Assembly: GCF_002742335.1 (NCBI RefSeq)
Contig: NZ_MDGR01000007.1
Span: forward strand, 3,414,501 to 3,478,500
Direction of reading: 5' to 3'
Source of the DNA: Reichenbachiella sp. 5M10
GTDB lineage: Bacteria > Bacteroidota > Bacteroidia > Cytophagales > Cyclobacteriaceae
Length of the DNA: 64,000 nt
Under the pieces are notes generated by a model. It saw only the letters and a list, made by a program, of their open reading frames with translations. It ran no database searches and was not told the origin of the DNA. Positions 10,901-19,368 of the stretch are shown here, piece by piece (position 1 is the stretch's first letter; each line of letters starts with the position of its first letter). The position numbers and the translations under genes were made by a program.

Positions 10901-13900
10901 GGCATAGCAATTCCCAATTCCTCCTTGAATCGAATATAGCCTGCATCTGTAACCCCAAAATAATTGGTAATCGACTCATCATCGGATACAAACCCAAGTA
11001 TCTCTTGATAGAGGTTCAAGTTCTCTTCCCAGTATGCCCAAACAGATATCGTAACCTCCAAAGAACTGGACGGGGTAAAATCTGTATAAATGTAATCTTG
11101 ATTGCCATCAAATAAGTAAGCCTCATTCTCCACGCCAAAACGATCGGTTGTCAAAACGGGAATCTTATCAGTAGTTCCATCTCCCAACACACCATGATTC
11201 TCATACCCTGAATCATCATTTGTATTCCCTGAGAAAGAATAATATGCAAGCAAATTCCCTGATGTTTCCACTATCTGTACAGCTGGATCCGAAGTATTCA
11301 AAGTACCAATAGTTGTGAGTTCCACATAATAGAGCGTCTCTTGATTCAACCCTGTAACGCTATAGTTCAACGTCGTACTACTCAACTCCTCAGCAAGCAA
11401 TGGATCACTAAAATCATCAGTCTCTGCAATACGAATACGGTAGCCCGTCGCATCAGGCACAGCTTCCCAATTGACTACAAAACTCGAAGTAGTCACATCC
11501 GTAAAATTCTCAAAAACTGGGGGGGCATAGTCTCTCGTGATTCGAGATACTGCTCCGTCATAGGTGAGATCTTGTTGTCTGAATGTCACATCTGGCACAG
11601 TGAAAGCTCCCTCTCCCATATCAACAGAAGAATTGAAGTCCCAATAAGCCTTTAGATTTGTTTCTTCTCCTGTCAATTCGGTCTGACACAAATCCCTAAC
11701 CTGCTCTAAAGTACGTGCTTCACTCCATACACGAAGTTCGTCTATACTACCTACTGCTGATGTCAAGATATCCAGTGCTGTGGCGACTCCTGAGTTTTCC
11801 CATTCGGGAAAATATCCTCGCGCAACTACCCGCCCGTTATAATAGAGCAATAGACTGTTGTCCTTGTATGTGATTGCATAATGTCCCCATTTATTCAGAG
11901 CAAATCCTTCTATGTATGAAACTCTGGTACTGATCCAATATCCACCACTCAAACCTCCCAGGTTTGCTTGCATGATTTTACCGCTCTCGTCACTCGGGTC
12001 ATGTGACTCCAGCCACCAATTGTCCGAACGGACATACCCCATATACACATCCTCACCCGTAGCTATGGCCTGAGGCTTCAATAAAAATTCAATGGTAATT
12101 TCATTGGTTGTGGAGTCAAAAAAGACCTCCCTCCTAAACCCACCTCCAACACTAGTCTCTCCATACATTCCTTGTGGATGAATATCTGAAACTACATATT
12201 TTGGTTCTTTGCTCAGCTCTACAATGAAGTTAGTCTCATGATTGAATGTCTTGTCAGCCATGACACCATTTGCTGTCGAAAAATATCCCGTCAACAAGAC
12301 ATTTTCTCCTTTCAAAGCCATTGAATACAAATTATCATCCAATGTAGACCCATACGTTTGCATCCAAATCAGTTCCCCCTGTGTAGTCAATTTACCAACC
12401 ATTAAATCACGACCACCTAAACTATTGAGTTCTTCATCACCCCAAGACCAAGTGTTGTAAAACTCTGAAGCAATGTAAATCCTATCTTGATTGTCAATAG
12501 CCAGACGCATGTTCTCTCCTTCATCAGCCAATCCACCATAGGTATCATGCCAGTACCAGTCTCCGGTTGCTATATTCTGTTTCCCCAAAAAGAACTGGGT
12601 ATTGGCACCGCTATTCTCTTGACCAAAAAACACAACATCTCCATTGGAGTCCATTTCCCATCTGTACCAAGCCAAATTGTTGCCCACAGGAAACTCCAAT
12701 TCTTCGGCGAAAGCCAAAACGCCCGTATCATATTTCCTCAAACTATAGGCTCCTGCCGCTCCCAGATATACGCTAGACTGATCACTTGTCAATTCTAATT
12801 TCCCTGCGTCTGGTGTATAAATATACTCTGACAAATTCAAGGAAGAGTTCAGCTTGGCCAGTACAGCTCCATTCCCTGTCTCGAGATTGACTCCATCAAA
12901 AGAAAAATTCGTGTCAAACCAAAATGAAAGCAATACTTCTCCAGTGTCCATCGCATCCAACCCTATCATGTGCACTTCACCTTCACTCGTCCAATGCCTC
13001 ACCGCACTTATTTCCCAACTTGACGAATACTTAATCAACATAGGGTCATTGCCATTGGCAGTATAGTTGACACCATCTATTGTGATGGTCCCACTAAAAT
13101 TGATCAAAGCATAATAACTTCCATCCAATCCTTGCACCAAATTTTCAAAATACATCCCTGACCCATCAGGAACTATGATTCCTTCACTCGTTGACAGAGC
13201 AATACCTTCATCGCCCATTTCACTAATCACATAGTGAGCACTCCCATCATTGTAGGGATCCAAGCTCATAAATACCCTACCCCCAATCGTAGTAGAAAAA
13301 GATGAATAGTCCAATCTACTCCAGTGGACCTTGTATTCTGCCTCTACGGGGACAGGTTCATACATATTCTCATACACCTGTACACTACCTGCATCCGTGG
13401 CAAATCCGTCATTACTGTCTGCTCCAATAGCTAAGCGCTTTCCATCCGAAGAAAAAGACACTGACACACCAAACCTATCCGATGGGGCAGCTCCTTGCAA
13501 ATCACTCCCTAATTGCCCCCAATCACCTCCTGTAAACTCAAAAACACGAACATGACCGGCATCTAAACCATTGTCATCATTCGACATAGCTCCGACTGCC
13601 AAACGAGTCCCTTCCGAGGACAGTGCAACTGAGCTCCCCGCATAATCATTGGCTCCTTTGCCAAAAATCGTGGTTCCTTGTTGAGACCATTCCTCCTCAG
13701 CCAAGTGGTAAACTTGAACAAAGCCAGGCTCATCAACGGATGCACCATATGCTCCGATCGCCACTTGATCTCCATTCGCAGACATAGACAACCTAGATCC
13801 AAATAATAACCCAATGGAAACATTTCCTTCAATATCGGTTCCTACCTGCTGCCAGCTATTCTCTACGAAATCAAAAACACTCACATAGCCTCCACGAGTA

Positions 13901-14580
13901 TTGCCGCCTCCATTGCAATCCGCTCCAATTGCCAAACGAGACGCATCTGAGGAGAAAGAAACCGAACGACCAAACTGATCACTCACCGCAGCCCCATTGA
14001 TCGCCAGCCCCAATTGCACCCAATTGGTGCCGTTAAACTCAAAAACGCGAACATGACCTGCATTTCCTCCTGCAGTATCGTTTCCTGATGCCCCTACTGC
14101 TACACGTGTACCATCTCTGGATAGTTCAACAGACTCTCCAAACCTGTCACCTTCTGCCGCACCGTCTATATCAGCCCCTGTTTGTACCCATGACACCCCA
14201 TCAAAATCAAAAACACGAACATGACCTGTCCCACCAGTATCTCCAATAGCCACTCTAGTCCCATCGCTGGACAATGAGACAGCATAACCGGACCGATCTC
14301 CTGCTGCTACACCATCAATATCTAATCCTTTTTGCACCCAAGCAGAGCCGTCATATCCATAAACTCTCACATGACCTGCTGCCACACCCGCACCATCATT
14401 CTCTAAGGCCCCTACAGCCAATGATGCGCCATCAGCAGACAACGATACAGAAAAACCAAAATCATCACTGGCAGCCTCTCCATAAAGATCAGATCCAATC
14501 TGCGTCCAATCTTGGGCAGACACCTGTCCCCCTACCAATATGAATAGAATCAGACAAATATATTTTTTCAACTCTCTCAT
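7930..14580 (-). CDS. giant T9SS-secreted adhesin-like protein (FG-GAP, LamG, Fn3, cadherin-like)
   Basis: The frame opens at 14715, but ATG 14580 begins at a signal peptide (MRELKKYICLILFILVGG, cleavage after SAQ), giving 2216 residues; ATG 14607 is an alternative. Order: seven FG-GAP-like beta-propeller repeats (about 24-409), a second propeller-like region (about 430-830), LamG/concanavalin-like domain 1 (about 840-1055), Fn3 (about 1070-1150), LamG 2 (about 1155-1330), LamG 3 (about 1410-1580), a cadherin-like repeat (about 1590-1680), a long beta region, and a T9SS type A sorting domain at the end (NPYPNPFNG, SMYDLSG, GTYLVRV). LamG domains often bind sugars. It is therefore probably exported by T9SS and anchored on the surface; the ligand is unknown. 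Confidence 0.9.
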   Translation of the reverse strand: MRELKKYICLILFILVGGQVSAQDWTQIGSDLYGEAASDDFGFSVSLSADGASLAVGALENDGAGVAAGHVRVYGYDGSAWVQKGLDIDGVAAGDRSGYAVSLSSDGTRVAIGDTGGTGHVRVFDFDGVSWVQTGADIDGAAEGDRFGESVELSRDGTRVAVGASGNDTAGGNAGHVRVFEFNGTNWVQLGLAINGAAVSDQFGRSVSFSSDASRLAIGADCNGGGNTRGGYVSVFDFVENSWQQVGTDIEGNVSIGLLFGSRLSMSANGDQVAIGAYGASVDEPGFVQVYHLAEEEWSQQGTTIFGKGANDYAGSSVALSSEGTRLAVGAMSNDDNGLDAGHVRVFEFTGGDWGQLGSDLQGAAPSDRFGVSVSFSSDGKRLAIGADSNDGFATDAGSVQVYENMYEPVPVEAEYKVHWSRLDYSSFSTTIGGRVFMSLDPYNDGSAHYVISEMGDEGIALSTSEGIIVPDGSGMYFENLVQGLDGSYYALINFSGTITIDGVNYTANGNDPMLIKYSSSWEISAVRHWTSEGEVHMIGLDAMDTGEVLLSFWFDTNFSFDGVNLETGNGAVLAKLNSSLNLSEYIYTPDAGKLELTSDQSSVYLGAAGAYSLRKYDTGVLAFAEELEFPVGNNLAWYRWEMDSNGDVVFFGQENSGANTQFFLGKQNIATGDWYWHDTYGGLADEGENMRLAIDNQDRIYIASEFYNTWSWGDEELNSLGGRDLMVGKLTTQGELIWMQTYGSTLDDNLYSMALKGENVLLTGYFSTANGVMADKTFNHETNFIVELSKEPKYVVSDIHPQGMYGETSVGGGFRREVFFDSTTNEITIEFLLKPQAIATGEDVYMGYVRSDNWWLESHDPSDESGKIMQANLGGLSGGYWISTRVSYIEGFALNKWGHYAITYKDNSLLLYYNGRVVARGYFPEWENSGVATALDILTSAVGSIDELRVWSEARTLEQVRDLCQTELTGEETNLKAYWDFNSSVDMGEGAFTVPDVTFRQQDLTYDGAVSRITRDYAPPVFENFTDVTTSSFVVNWEAVPDATGYRIRIAETDDFSDPLLAEELSSTTLNYSVTGLNQETLYYVELTTIGTLNTSDPAVQIVETSGNLLAYYSFSGNTNDDSGYENHGVLGDGTTDKIPVLTTDRFGVENEAYLFDGNQDYIYTDFTPSSSLEVTISVWAYWEENLNLYQEILGFVSDDESITNYFGVTDAGYIRFKEELGIAMPIGQWTHLVATHDNDVFVLYMNGQEVYRNAVSGFILGPLTIGAYDRSGSESWYGAIDDVRIYGEVLDANEVDLLYREGWETLDAGMDFLSFQVSEQIGVARIDEENKTIKHYISGTGDLTNQVLTYTVSEGATVKLAGAELTSGVSIVDFTAPVVLDVLSANGFSYQSWTVTVVKEVGLAAYYPLTGGSLTDKSGNGYDLILSTESDAQPVVGQDRYGENNAVEMDGDKDYLGINGVSGVGLSDDITFNVWMKPTGYDSYVVFSEGNYVDLYLSVDGNPQYLSFADSFTATEIVPLDRWSMLSLTRSGSTITIYLNGMVLGTGTTATTGAFIAAGLGGDSTSPVGFEGALDDVRLYDRALTAEEILSIYESEALEVDFELSETQVDENVEVGTLVGVFSPEVGTYSILSGSTAFKIEGYALVTNDELDYETGSTYSLTIRYDDGNGTVLDSDIEITVNNLNETPIFGDAVFEEVFDSSTASEMPVSISCYDPDGGDLAVYIVYLSGKGVESEEFVQLVSDEEGDFNYVFGSSDFGPFGLTYYYYATDGVLDLYSDLYHVSTVVPADRYSITVSPGATVIDYKMISVPFKSVKISEMLGVMSDSGDDVWRMVNYNGASYTELSKTSTMVAGKGYWFLNTEQVTFSIPSGTTPVANAYEPFAIKLTEGFNQIGNPYPFSIDWGEVLAHNGITEDLYVYDQGFRTATVLDAFEGGFYDNTLHGLDTLFIPTSAITAVLRESEESKSVGNRGAIGSDEWSFGLNIKSGSLNYNVSAVGMNEKATIGRDVFDADRLPILSDYMDLVFENGLTKNIVANSVQHKWTFDVNSTLTSAITLSWDNEVLKGSDYGLILLDVENQKVIDLETAESYTFQAKGESSKFELYYGLRSTLQEQVNANVDRLINPYPNPFNGALILPVATKGVSSTVQISMYDLSGMEIYATKYVQVENGYHEFVLNANETVGSELRAGTYLVRVTIDNEQNSTTFNKRVVYLR
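13354..14511 (-). repeat. seven tandem FG-GAP-like protein repeats
   Basis: Seven consecutive units of 50-57 residues, each opening with W-x-Q-x-G and containing S-x-D-G-x-x-(L/V)-A-(V/I)-G-A and GHVRVF-like strands. Unit starts are marked by WTQ, WVQ, WVQ, WVQ, WQQ, WSQ and WGQ. Units 3, 4, 6 and 7 are the most similar. Seven units are what a closed seven-bladed propeller needs. This is a coding repeat, not a DNA array. Confidence 0.85.
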
Positions 14581-14620
14581 AGCTAAGTAAAATTCTTGTA
14601 GTTTCATTGATTTCTCAAAT

Positions 14621-15382
14621 TTACGGTAGTGCTGGCGGATTAGGCAGTGATTCCGTTCCACCACCAGACCCACCCGATTCTCCTCCAGAATTGAGAATAA
14701 AATAGGCCGCCGCACCCGCTGCTAGGACGGGCAAGGCTTTCACTATGAAAGGGACTTTACTTTTTACTTTGAATTCAGGCGTCAGCACTTTGTTCTGCAT
14801 GTTCTTCTCAGACTGGATGGCGAACTGATACTTTCCTTTCTTCTGCTTGGAAGACATAGCCCAATTGTAACTGCCGTATTGATTATTTTCTTCCAGCGTC
14901 TCCATCTTCACACCATTCTTGAATAATTCCACAGCAAAGGTCTCGTTCTCGATTCCTCCGTGCCATTTGACCTCTACCATTCTGCCTCGCTTGTAACTTT
15001 GTGATTCAAATGGCCGATCAATGATGACCGGTGAGTAGACCATTGTAGCAATAATTTGAAAATCAATTTCCCCTTTGAACTCTGCAAAATTCTCCATCCC
15101 ATCCAAAATAAAAGTATGTCGACGATTCAAAGCAGGAACATCTTTGAGTTCCCCCTCTTTGATTTTGAGAGGCTCTGTGTAATTGTCTCTTGAAGAATAA
15201 ATTTCAATATCGTACTTCTCCTGTAGACTAGTTTTGTAGACGAGATCAAAAGAGACATTGATGTCGTCTCCATCGACTTGCACCTGTACGTTTTCCAAAC
15301 TCTGACCTTGAGCATCCGTGATGATCAAAAATAGCGTTGAAATGAGCAATACAGTAAATGTGCGAAGGTAACAAAGGACCAT
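14621..15382 (-). CDS. secreted protein with C-terminal membrane segment and Gly-rich tail
   Basis: A 253-residue protein with a signal peptide (residues 1-27, ending AQGQ). The mature part has an N-terminal beta domain, then a sandwich-like domain (about 120-205, with GRMVEVKWHGG and GSYNWAM) that resembles the Ser-Thr-rich GPI-anchored/Kre9 beta-fold (PF10342). A hydrophobic helix (about 218-232) is followed by a Gly/Ser tail ending in PALP. It precedes the giant adhesin gene by about 40 bp in the same direction, so a role in anchoring or accepting that protein is possible. No enzyme motif is seen. The exact function is not recognised. Confidence 0.55.
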   Translation of the reverse strand: MVLCYLRTFTVLLISTLFLIITDAQGQSLENVQVQVDGDDINVSFDLVYKTSLQEKYDIEIYSSRDNYTEPLKIKEGELKDVPALNRRHTFILDGMENFAEFKGEIDFQIIATMVYSPVIIDRPFESQSYKRGRMVEVKWHGGIENETFAVELFKNGVKMETLEENNQYGSYNWAMSSKQKKGKYQFAIQSEKNMQNKVLTPEFKVKSKVPFIVKALPVLAAGAAAYFILNSGGESGGSGGGTESLPNPPALP

Positions 15383-15736
15383 ATGCAGTTCTAATTAGTT
15401 AAGTAATCGTTCGTATTCAATATCGAGGTGGAGAGATGCAATCCAATATTGATCTCTCAACACTTCATGCAACGTTCAAAATTATGAATTAATATGCACT
15501 ATATATCTGTCCGTACAGGTGATTTGAAATTCTATTCATATAGCCCAAGTTTATATTAAAATAATACAAACTAAAACAGCTAAACAAGAAATTAACAGCG
15601 AATTAACACGTTTTATTAACATTACAAAACACTCCTTTGGATAAGCAAAATACGCATTATTAGGTATTGCATAATCACCAAAAACAACTATATGATACTA
15701 GTTGAATTTTTGAGGAGGGAAGTTATTTCATCATCC
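15383..15736. other. intergenic, AT-rich, no gene seen
   Basis: These 354 bases hold no convincing frame. They include the start region of the leftward gene at 15382; a CAAAATTA at 15477-15484 fits a -7 box on the minus strand but lacks a -33 partner. Near 15590-15620 there are three close copies of TTAAC-like words. No hairpin with a T-run was found. Confidence 0.5.
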
Positions 15737-16666
15737 CTATCGAGATTGGTTTTGGCGAATGGAGCGGGCGCTCTCGATCACCACAGAAGCCAATATAATT
15801 GCCCCCCCTATGAGTACTTTGCTCTCGGGCACCTCCGACAACACAAAAAAACCAATGATGATCCCACACAAGGGTGTCAGACTACTGATCACACTAATCG
15901 TAGTAATCGAAAAGTAGCGAAAACTCATCACGAACAAAGTGTGCCCAATAGCGGTCGTAGCTAATCCTAGCACCAATAGAGGCTGCCACTGCCCTGCGAT
16001 TGCAACCACATTGCTACCCCAATCTCCAATCAGTACAACAGGGGCCATCACCAAACTCAAAATGAGGAGTTGGTAGTACATCAGCGTCATACCAGAATGC
16101 TCTGTAATGTTCTTTTTGAGCATGATATTGCGCAACGAATAGAGCAAAGCCGACCCAACACCAAAAGATATACCTACGGTGATGTTGTTGCCAAGGCTGT
16201 ACTCTGGCACCAAGAAGAACACTCCACTGAATGCCAACAAGGCAATAAGCACCTCGCTCCACTTGTGTCGATATCCCAGCATCCACGGTTCTAGCAAAGC
16301 CGTCAAAACCGGATAGGTAAACAAAGAAAGCATCCCAATCGCCACCGATGTATACTGCAGAGCATAAAAGTACATCACCCAATGTCCCCCCAACAGAAGC
16401 CCACTGATAGCCACCATCCGAAACAATCGTCCCCATCCGATAAAAATAGGTATCCCGGTAATTTTGAGAATAAGAAACAAAGCCCCAGCTCCGATCAAAC
16501 AGCGAGCCCATATAATTACCTCTGGAGACAGCGCGATATATCTTCCCAAAGTTCCCGAAGAACTCATGATCAATATAGCCAACCCCAACTGCAAAAACTG
16601 ATATATACGCTTATCCAAATTCCTCCTTTTTAAATCGAAATTCAATATTAGAGAATATCCAAGCAT
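15737..16666 (-). CDS. EamA-family (DMT) transporter
   Basis: A 309-residue, very hydrophobic protein with about ten membrane helices in two halves, as in the EamA/RhaT drug/metabolite transporter superfamily. The first half has the conserved SSSGTLGRYIAL...ARCLIGAGALFL pattern, and the second half begins near residue 160 (GISFGVGSALLYSLRNIMLKK). These carriers move amino acids, nucleosides or other metabolites across the inner membrane; the substrate cannot be read here. Start ATG 16666 is the only clear one; a later Met (about residue 34) would cut into the first helix. The gene is divergent from the TerB-like gene at 16802, with 135 bp between them. Confidence 0.85.
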   Translation of the reverse strand: MLGYSLILNFDLKRRNLDKRIYQFLQLGLAILIMSSSGTLGRYIALSPEVIIWARCLIGAGALFLILKITGIPIFIGWGRLFRMVAISGLLLGGHWVMYFYALQYTSVAIGMLSLFTYPVLTALLEPWMLGYRHKWSEVLIALLAFSGVFFLVPEYSLGNNITVGISFGVGSALLYSLRNIMLKKNITEHSGMTLMYYQLLILSLVMAPVVLIGDWGSNVVAIAGQWQPLLVLGLATTAIGHTLFVMSFRYFSITTISVISSLTPLCGIIIGFFVLSEVPESKVLIGGAIILASVVIESARSIRQNQSR

Positions 16667-16801
16667 AATCCGCTGTTCCTAAACGGAATGTCTACTCTTA
16701 AATCTAGAGACTAAGTACAGCACACGCTCTAGGACACCATGCGGTATTACTGTTTTTGATAGAAAAGCGTTATTTTTATGCGTTCAAAACAACATTAACA
16801 T

Positions 16802-17335
16802 ATGTCAACCCCTACATTCCACAACCTACTTCTTCGTACCGCATTTTCGTTCATGACATGTGATGGACACATCGACAAAAAGGAAGTCGTATCCATCATG
16901 CAAATGGCCCAAAACAAACACACTTTCGGAGACATTGAGATCGATCAAGAACTGGAAAAAATGCTCAAAAAAATCAATCTCAAAGGCACAGAATACCTCA
17001 AGGACTATTTCCGAAAAGTACACAAAGCTGGCTTGACGGATGAAGAGCAGCTACAGATCATCCAAATAGCAGCAGACGTCATCTACGCTGATCTAGAAGT
17101 CAAAGAAGACGAGGTGAAATTTTTGCGAGTACTGCGCACCATGCTCAATGTCTCGGACTCAGTGATTCTGACTCAGTTTCCTCAGCTTGCCAAAGACTTC
17201 ATGTGGGAAGATGAATTTACCGACAGCTACGTCCAAGAACTCTACAGCAACTACTTCAAAAACAAAGAAATGCCCATATTTGATGTATCAGATGTCATGG
17301 ATATCACTCAAGATGTCCTCAAGGATATGAACTAG
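16802..17335 (+). CDS. TerB-like helical protein (paralogue of the gene at 6135)
   Basis: 177 residues, exactly the length of the TerB-like protein at 6135 and clearly homologous over its whole length (shared patterns LLRTAFSFMTCDGHI, FLRVLRTMLNVSD, KEMPIFDVSDVMDIT). It is all-helical, soluble and lacks a signal peptide. The two acidic turns (DGHIDKKEV, DLEVKEDEV) match the internal duplication of TerB-like folds. Here it stands alone between a transporter and a PLP enzyme. The two copies bracket the caspase/adhesin locus, which suggests an old duplication. Function unknown. Confidence 0.6.
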   Translation: MSTPTFHNLLLRTAFSFMTCDGHIDKKEVVSIMQMAQNKHTFGDIEIDQELEKMLKKINLKGTEYLKDYFRKVHKAGLTDEEQLQIIQIAADVIYADLEVKEDEVKFLRVLRTMLNVSDSVILTQFPQLAKDFMWEDEFTDSYVQELYSNYFKNKEMPIFDVSDVMDITQDVLKDMN

Positions 17336-17428
17336 TACTGGTGCTTTCTCCGTGCTGGGAGACAATTTTTCCAAATTATATCCTCACGGAGGACTGGACA
17401 ATCTGCCTACTCCTTCATAGATTTGGAT

Positions 17429-18340
17429 ATGTTTGAAAAATCAAATCCTACGCCACTTGTAAAAATCGAAGATGACCTGCTAGAGCAAAAGAACATCCAA
17501 CTCTACATCAAACGAGAAGACCTCATCGACACAGAAATCTCTGGCAACAAATGGCGAAAACTCAAATACAACCTGATCCAAGCCAAAGAACAAGGACAGG
17601 AGATTGTATTGACATTTGGAGGAGCATATTCAAACCACATCGCAGCAACTGCCGCTGCAGCCAAACGCTTTGGTTTTCAAGCCATCGGTGTGATCCGCGG
17701 CGAAGAGCTCAACGAAAGTTCCAACCCTACGCTGCAAAAAGCTCATGCTGACGGCATGCAACTCCTCTTTGTGAGTCGCGCAGACTACATGTTTCGGACG
17801 AGCCCTCACTGGCTCAACATGCACAAGCAAGAATACTCGGCCTTCATCATCCCTGAGGGTGGCAGCAATCATCTCGCTATCCAAGGGGTCAAAGAGATCC
17901 TCCATGAAATCGAAATCGATTTTGATTATGTCACTTGTCCAGTAGGCACAGGAGGGACTCTAGCTGGGCTAGCATCGGGATTGCACTCTCACCAAAAAGC
18001 CTTAGGATTTGCTGCTTTGACAGGAGAAGATTATTTAGAAAAACTCGTCGGACAATTGCTCCCCCCAGAATTCCATTCTAGACAAGCTATCATCCACGAC
18101 TATGATTTTGGAGGCTATGCCAAACACACCCCTCAACTGATCGCCTTCATTCAAGACTTCTATGACAGACATGGCATCCCTCTTGACCCCATCTACACAG
18201 GCAAAATGATGTATGGCGTTTTCGATCAAATCGAAAAAGGGAAAATTGAAAGCGGAAAAACTATCGTTGCTATCCACACTGGAGGGATACAAGGGATTGC
18301 TGGTTTCAATGAAAAGTATGGATTGAGCCTTTACGCCTAA
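17429..18340 (+). CDS. D-cysteine desulfhydrase / ACC deaminase-like PLP enzyme
   Basis: A TTG at 17423 opens the frame, but ATG 17429 is the likelier start (303 residues). The protein belongs to PLP fold type II: the lysine that binds PLP is in SGNKWRKLKYN (Lys41), a substrate-carboxylate loop follows (TFGGAYSNH), and the phosphate-binding Gly-rich turn is CPVGTGGTLAGLASG. Members either open the cyclopropane ring of 1-aminocyclopropane-1-carboxylate or, more often, release sulfide from D-cysteine; D-cysteine desulfhydrase is favoured in this phylum. At about 300 residues it is slightly shorter than the usual 330. It is transcribed alone and ends at a terminator. Confidence 0.85.
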   Translation: MFEKSNPTPLVKIEDDLLEQKNIQLYIKREDLIDTEISGNKWRKLKYNLIQAKEQGQEIVLTFGGAYSNHIAATAAAAKRFGFQAIGVIRGEELNESSNPTLQKAHADGMQLLFVSRADYMFRTSPHWLNMHKQEYSAFIIPEGGSNHLAIQGVKEILHEIEIDFDYVTCPVGTGGTLAGLASGLHSHQKALGFAALTGEDYLEKLVGQLLPPEFHSRQAIIHDYDFGGYAKHTPQLIAFIQDFYDRHGIPLDPIYTGKMMYGVFDQIEKGKIESGKTIVAIHTGGIQGIAGFNEKYGLSLYA

Positions 18341-18347
18341 ACCCAAA

Positions 18348-18371
18348 ATAGCCCACATTTCTGCGGGCTAT
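18348..18371. terminator. bidirectional terminator
   Basis: Perfect 7-bp stem ATAGCCC (18348-18354) / GGGCTAT (18365-18371) followed by a pyrimidine-rich stretch on the plus strand, between the converging PLP enzyme and lipoprotein genes. Confidence 0.6.
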
Positions 18372-18396
18372 CTCTTTCTTTCGATCTTCTGACGGA

Positions 18397-19278
18397 TCAC
18401 CTACTGACCGTACCGCTCGCATACGTGCTAGCCGCTATATTATCCATAGCTTGCAAAGTACCGGGAGCTAATCCTGTGGGCACATTACCCAACAATGGCT
18501 TGAGTTCGAACGGGCCAGGACTATTGTCTGGCTCTGGCTCGACACTAATCACAATCACTCCTCCATCGGTCAAATCTGTGGGAAATGTCAACCCACTCGG
18601 CGCATTGGTAATGAAATCTTCACCAGGAAACGCAGGGCCACCCTCTGGACCACTAAACATACTGCTCTCATCAGCACCAGACGCCATATTGAACCTACCC
18701 GTCGATACTGGCACGCCATCAATCACGGCCCATCCTTCGTACACCCATCCAGCCATGGAAGTCAAATCAGGCAGATTTGTCAAGGCAGGTGTGCCACTAC
18801 TGGGATCCAAAAACCACACTCCACTCAAATCATCGTCATCGGTTGTGGTTGTAGGTGTTTTTAGAATGTAACTCCCTCCTACACCTGTAAAACTCGTCCC
18901 CAGAGCCGCTGCATGACTGATCATCACCGAAGCAGAATTGCCCGAGAAATCACCGCCCAAAAGTTTGGTAGCCGAAGGGGCCGGATCACTATCGTTGGCA
19001 GGCTCGATAGACAAAACAAACGTCGTAGCAACATCCAACATCTCTGCCTCTACCTCGAATGTAGTTTGGTCCAAAGTCCCGTCGGACATCACGTCAAATG
19101 TCCCCGTAGATACTGGACTTCCCTCTACAATAATCCATCCCTCATAGACATAATCATCGCCCAAATCTCCCAGTCCTGAGATATCAAGGGTGAGCATTCC
19201 AGAGGTAGTTCCTTCATCGTCTTTACAAGCCGTCATCAACAAGGTGCATGCAGCCAAGGATAATATTAACTTCTTCAT
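18397..19278 (-). CDS. lipoprotein with duplicated anti-sigma-K-like domain
   Basis: The longer frame starts at 19323, but ATG 19278 gives a standard lipoprotein signal (MKKLILSLAACTLLMTACKDD, lipobox LMTAC, Cys at residue 18). The remaining part contains two copies of one beta domain, each with YEGW-(I/A)-(I/V)-...-G-x-PVSTG-(T/R)-F and a later (V/I)LSIEP / VISVEP...DxxPxP strand. This pattern resembles the extracellular RskA anti-sigma-K domain, but there is no cytoplasmic sigma-binding region, so it is not itself an anti-sigma factor. It is encoded downstream of a histidine kinase on the same strand (about 90 bp gap) and may be a sensed envelope protein (inference). Confidence 0.7.
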   Translation of the reverse strand: MKKLILSLAACTLLMTACKDDEGTTSGMLTLDISGLGDLGDDYVYEGWIIVEGSPVSTGTFDVMSDGTLDQTTFEVEAEMLDVATTFVLSIEPANDSDPAPSATKLLGGDFSGNSASVMISHAAALGTSFTGVGGSYILKTPTTTTDDDDLSGVWFLDPSSGTPALTNLPDLTSMAGWVYEGWAVIDGVPVSTGRFNMASGADESSMFSGPEGGPAFPGEDFITNAPSGLTFPTDLTDGGVIVISVEPEPDNSPGPFELKPLLGNVPTGLAPGTLQAMDNIAASTYASGTVSR

Positions 19279-19368
19279 GATTTCAATTTTTAGTTCTAAC
19301 CAAAGATCAAAATCGCGTATCACGGAAGTATCACAAAGTCCTCATGAAAGATTCAATTCTGCTCCCCC

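Noticed and set aside
13354-14511. tandem DNA repeats of about 168 bp
   Set aside because: They are codon-level protein repeats of an FG-GAP-like propeller, not a mobile or CRISPR array.
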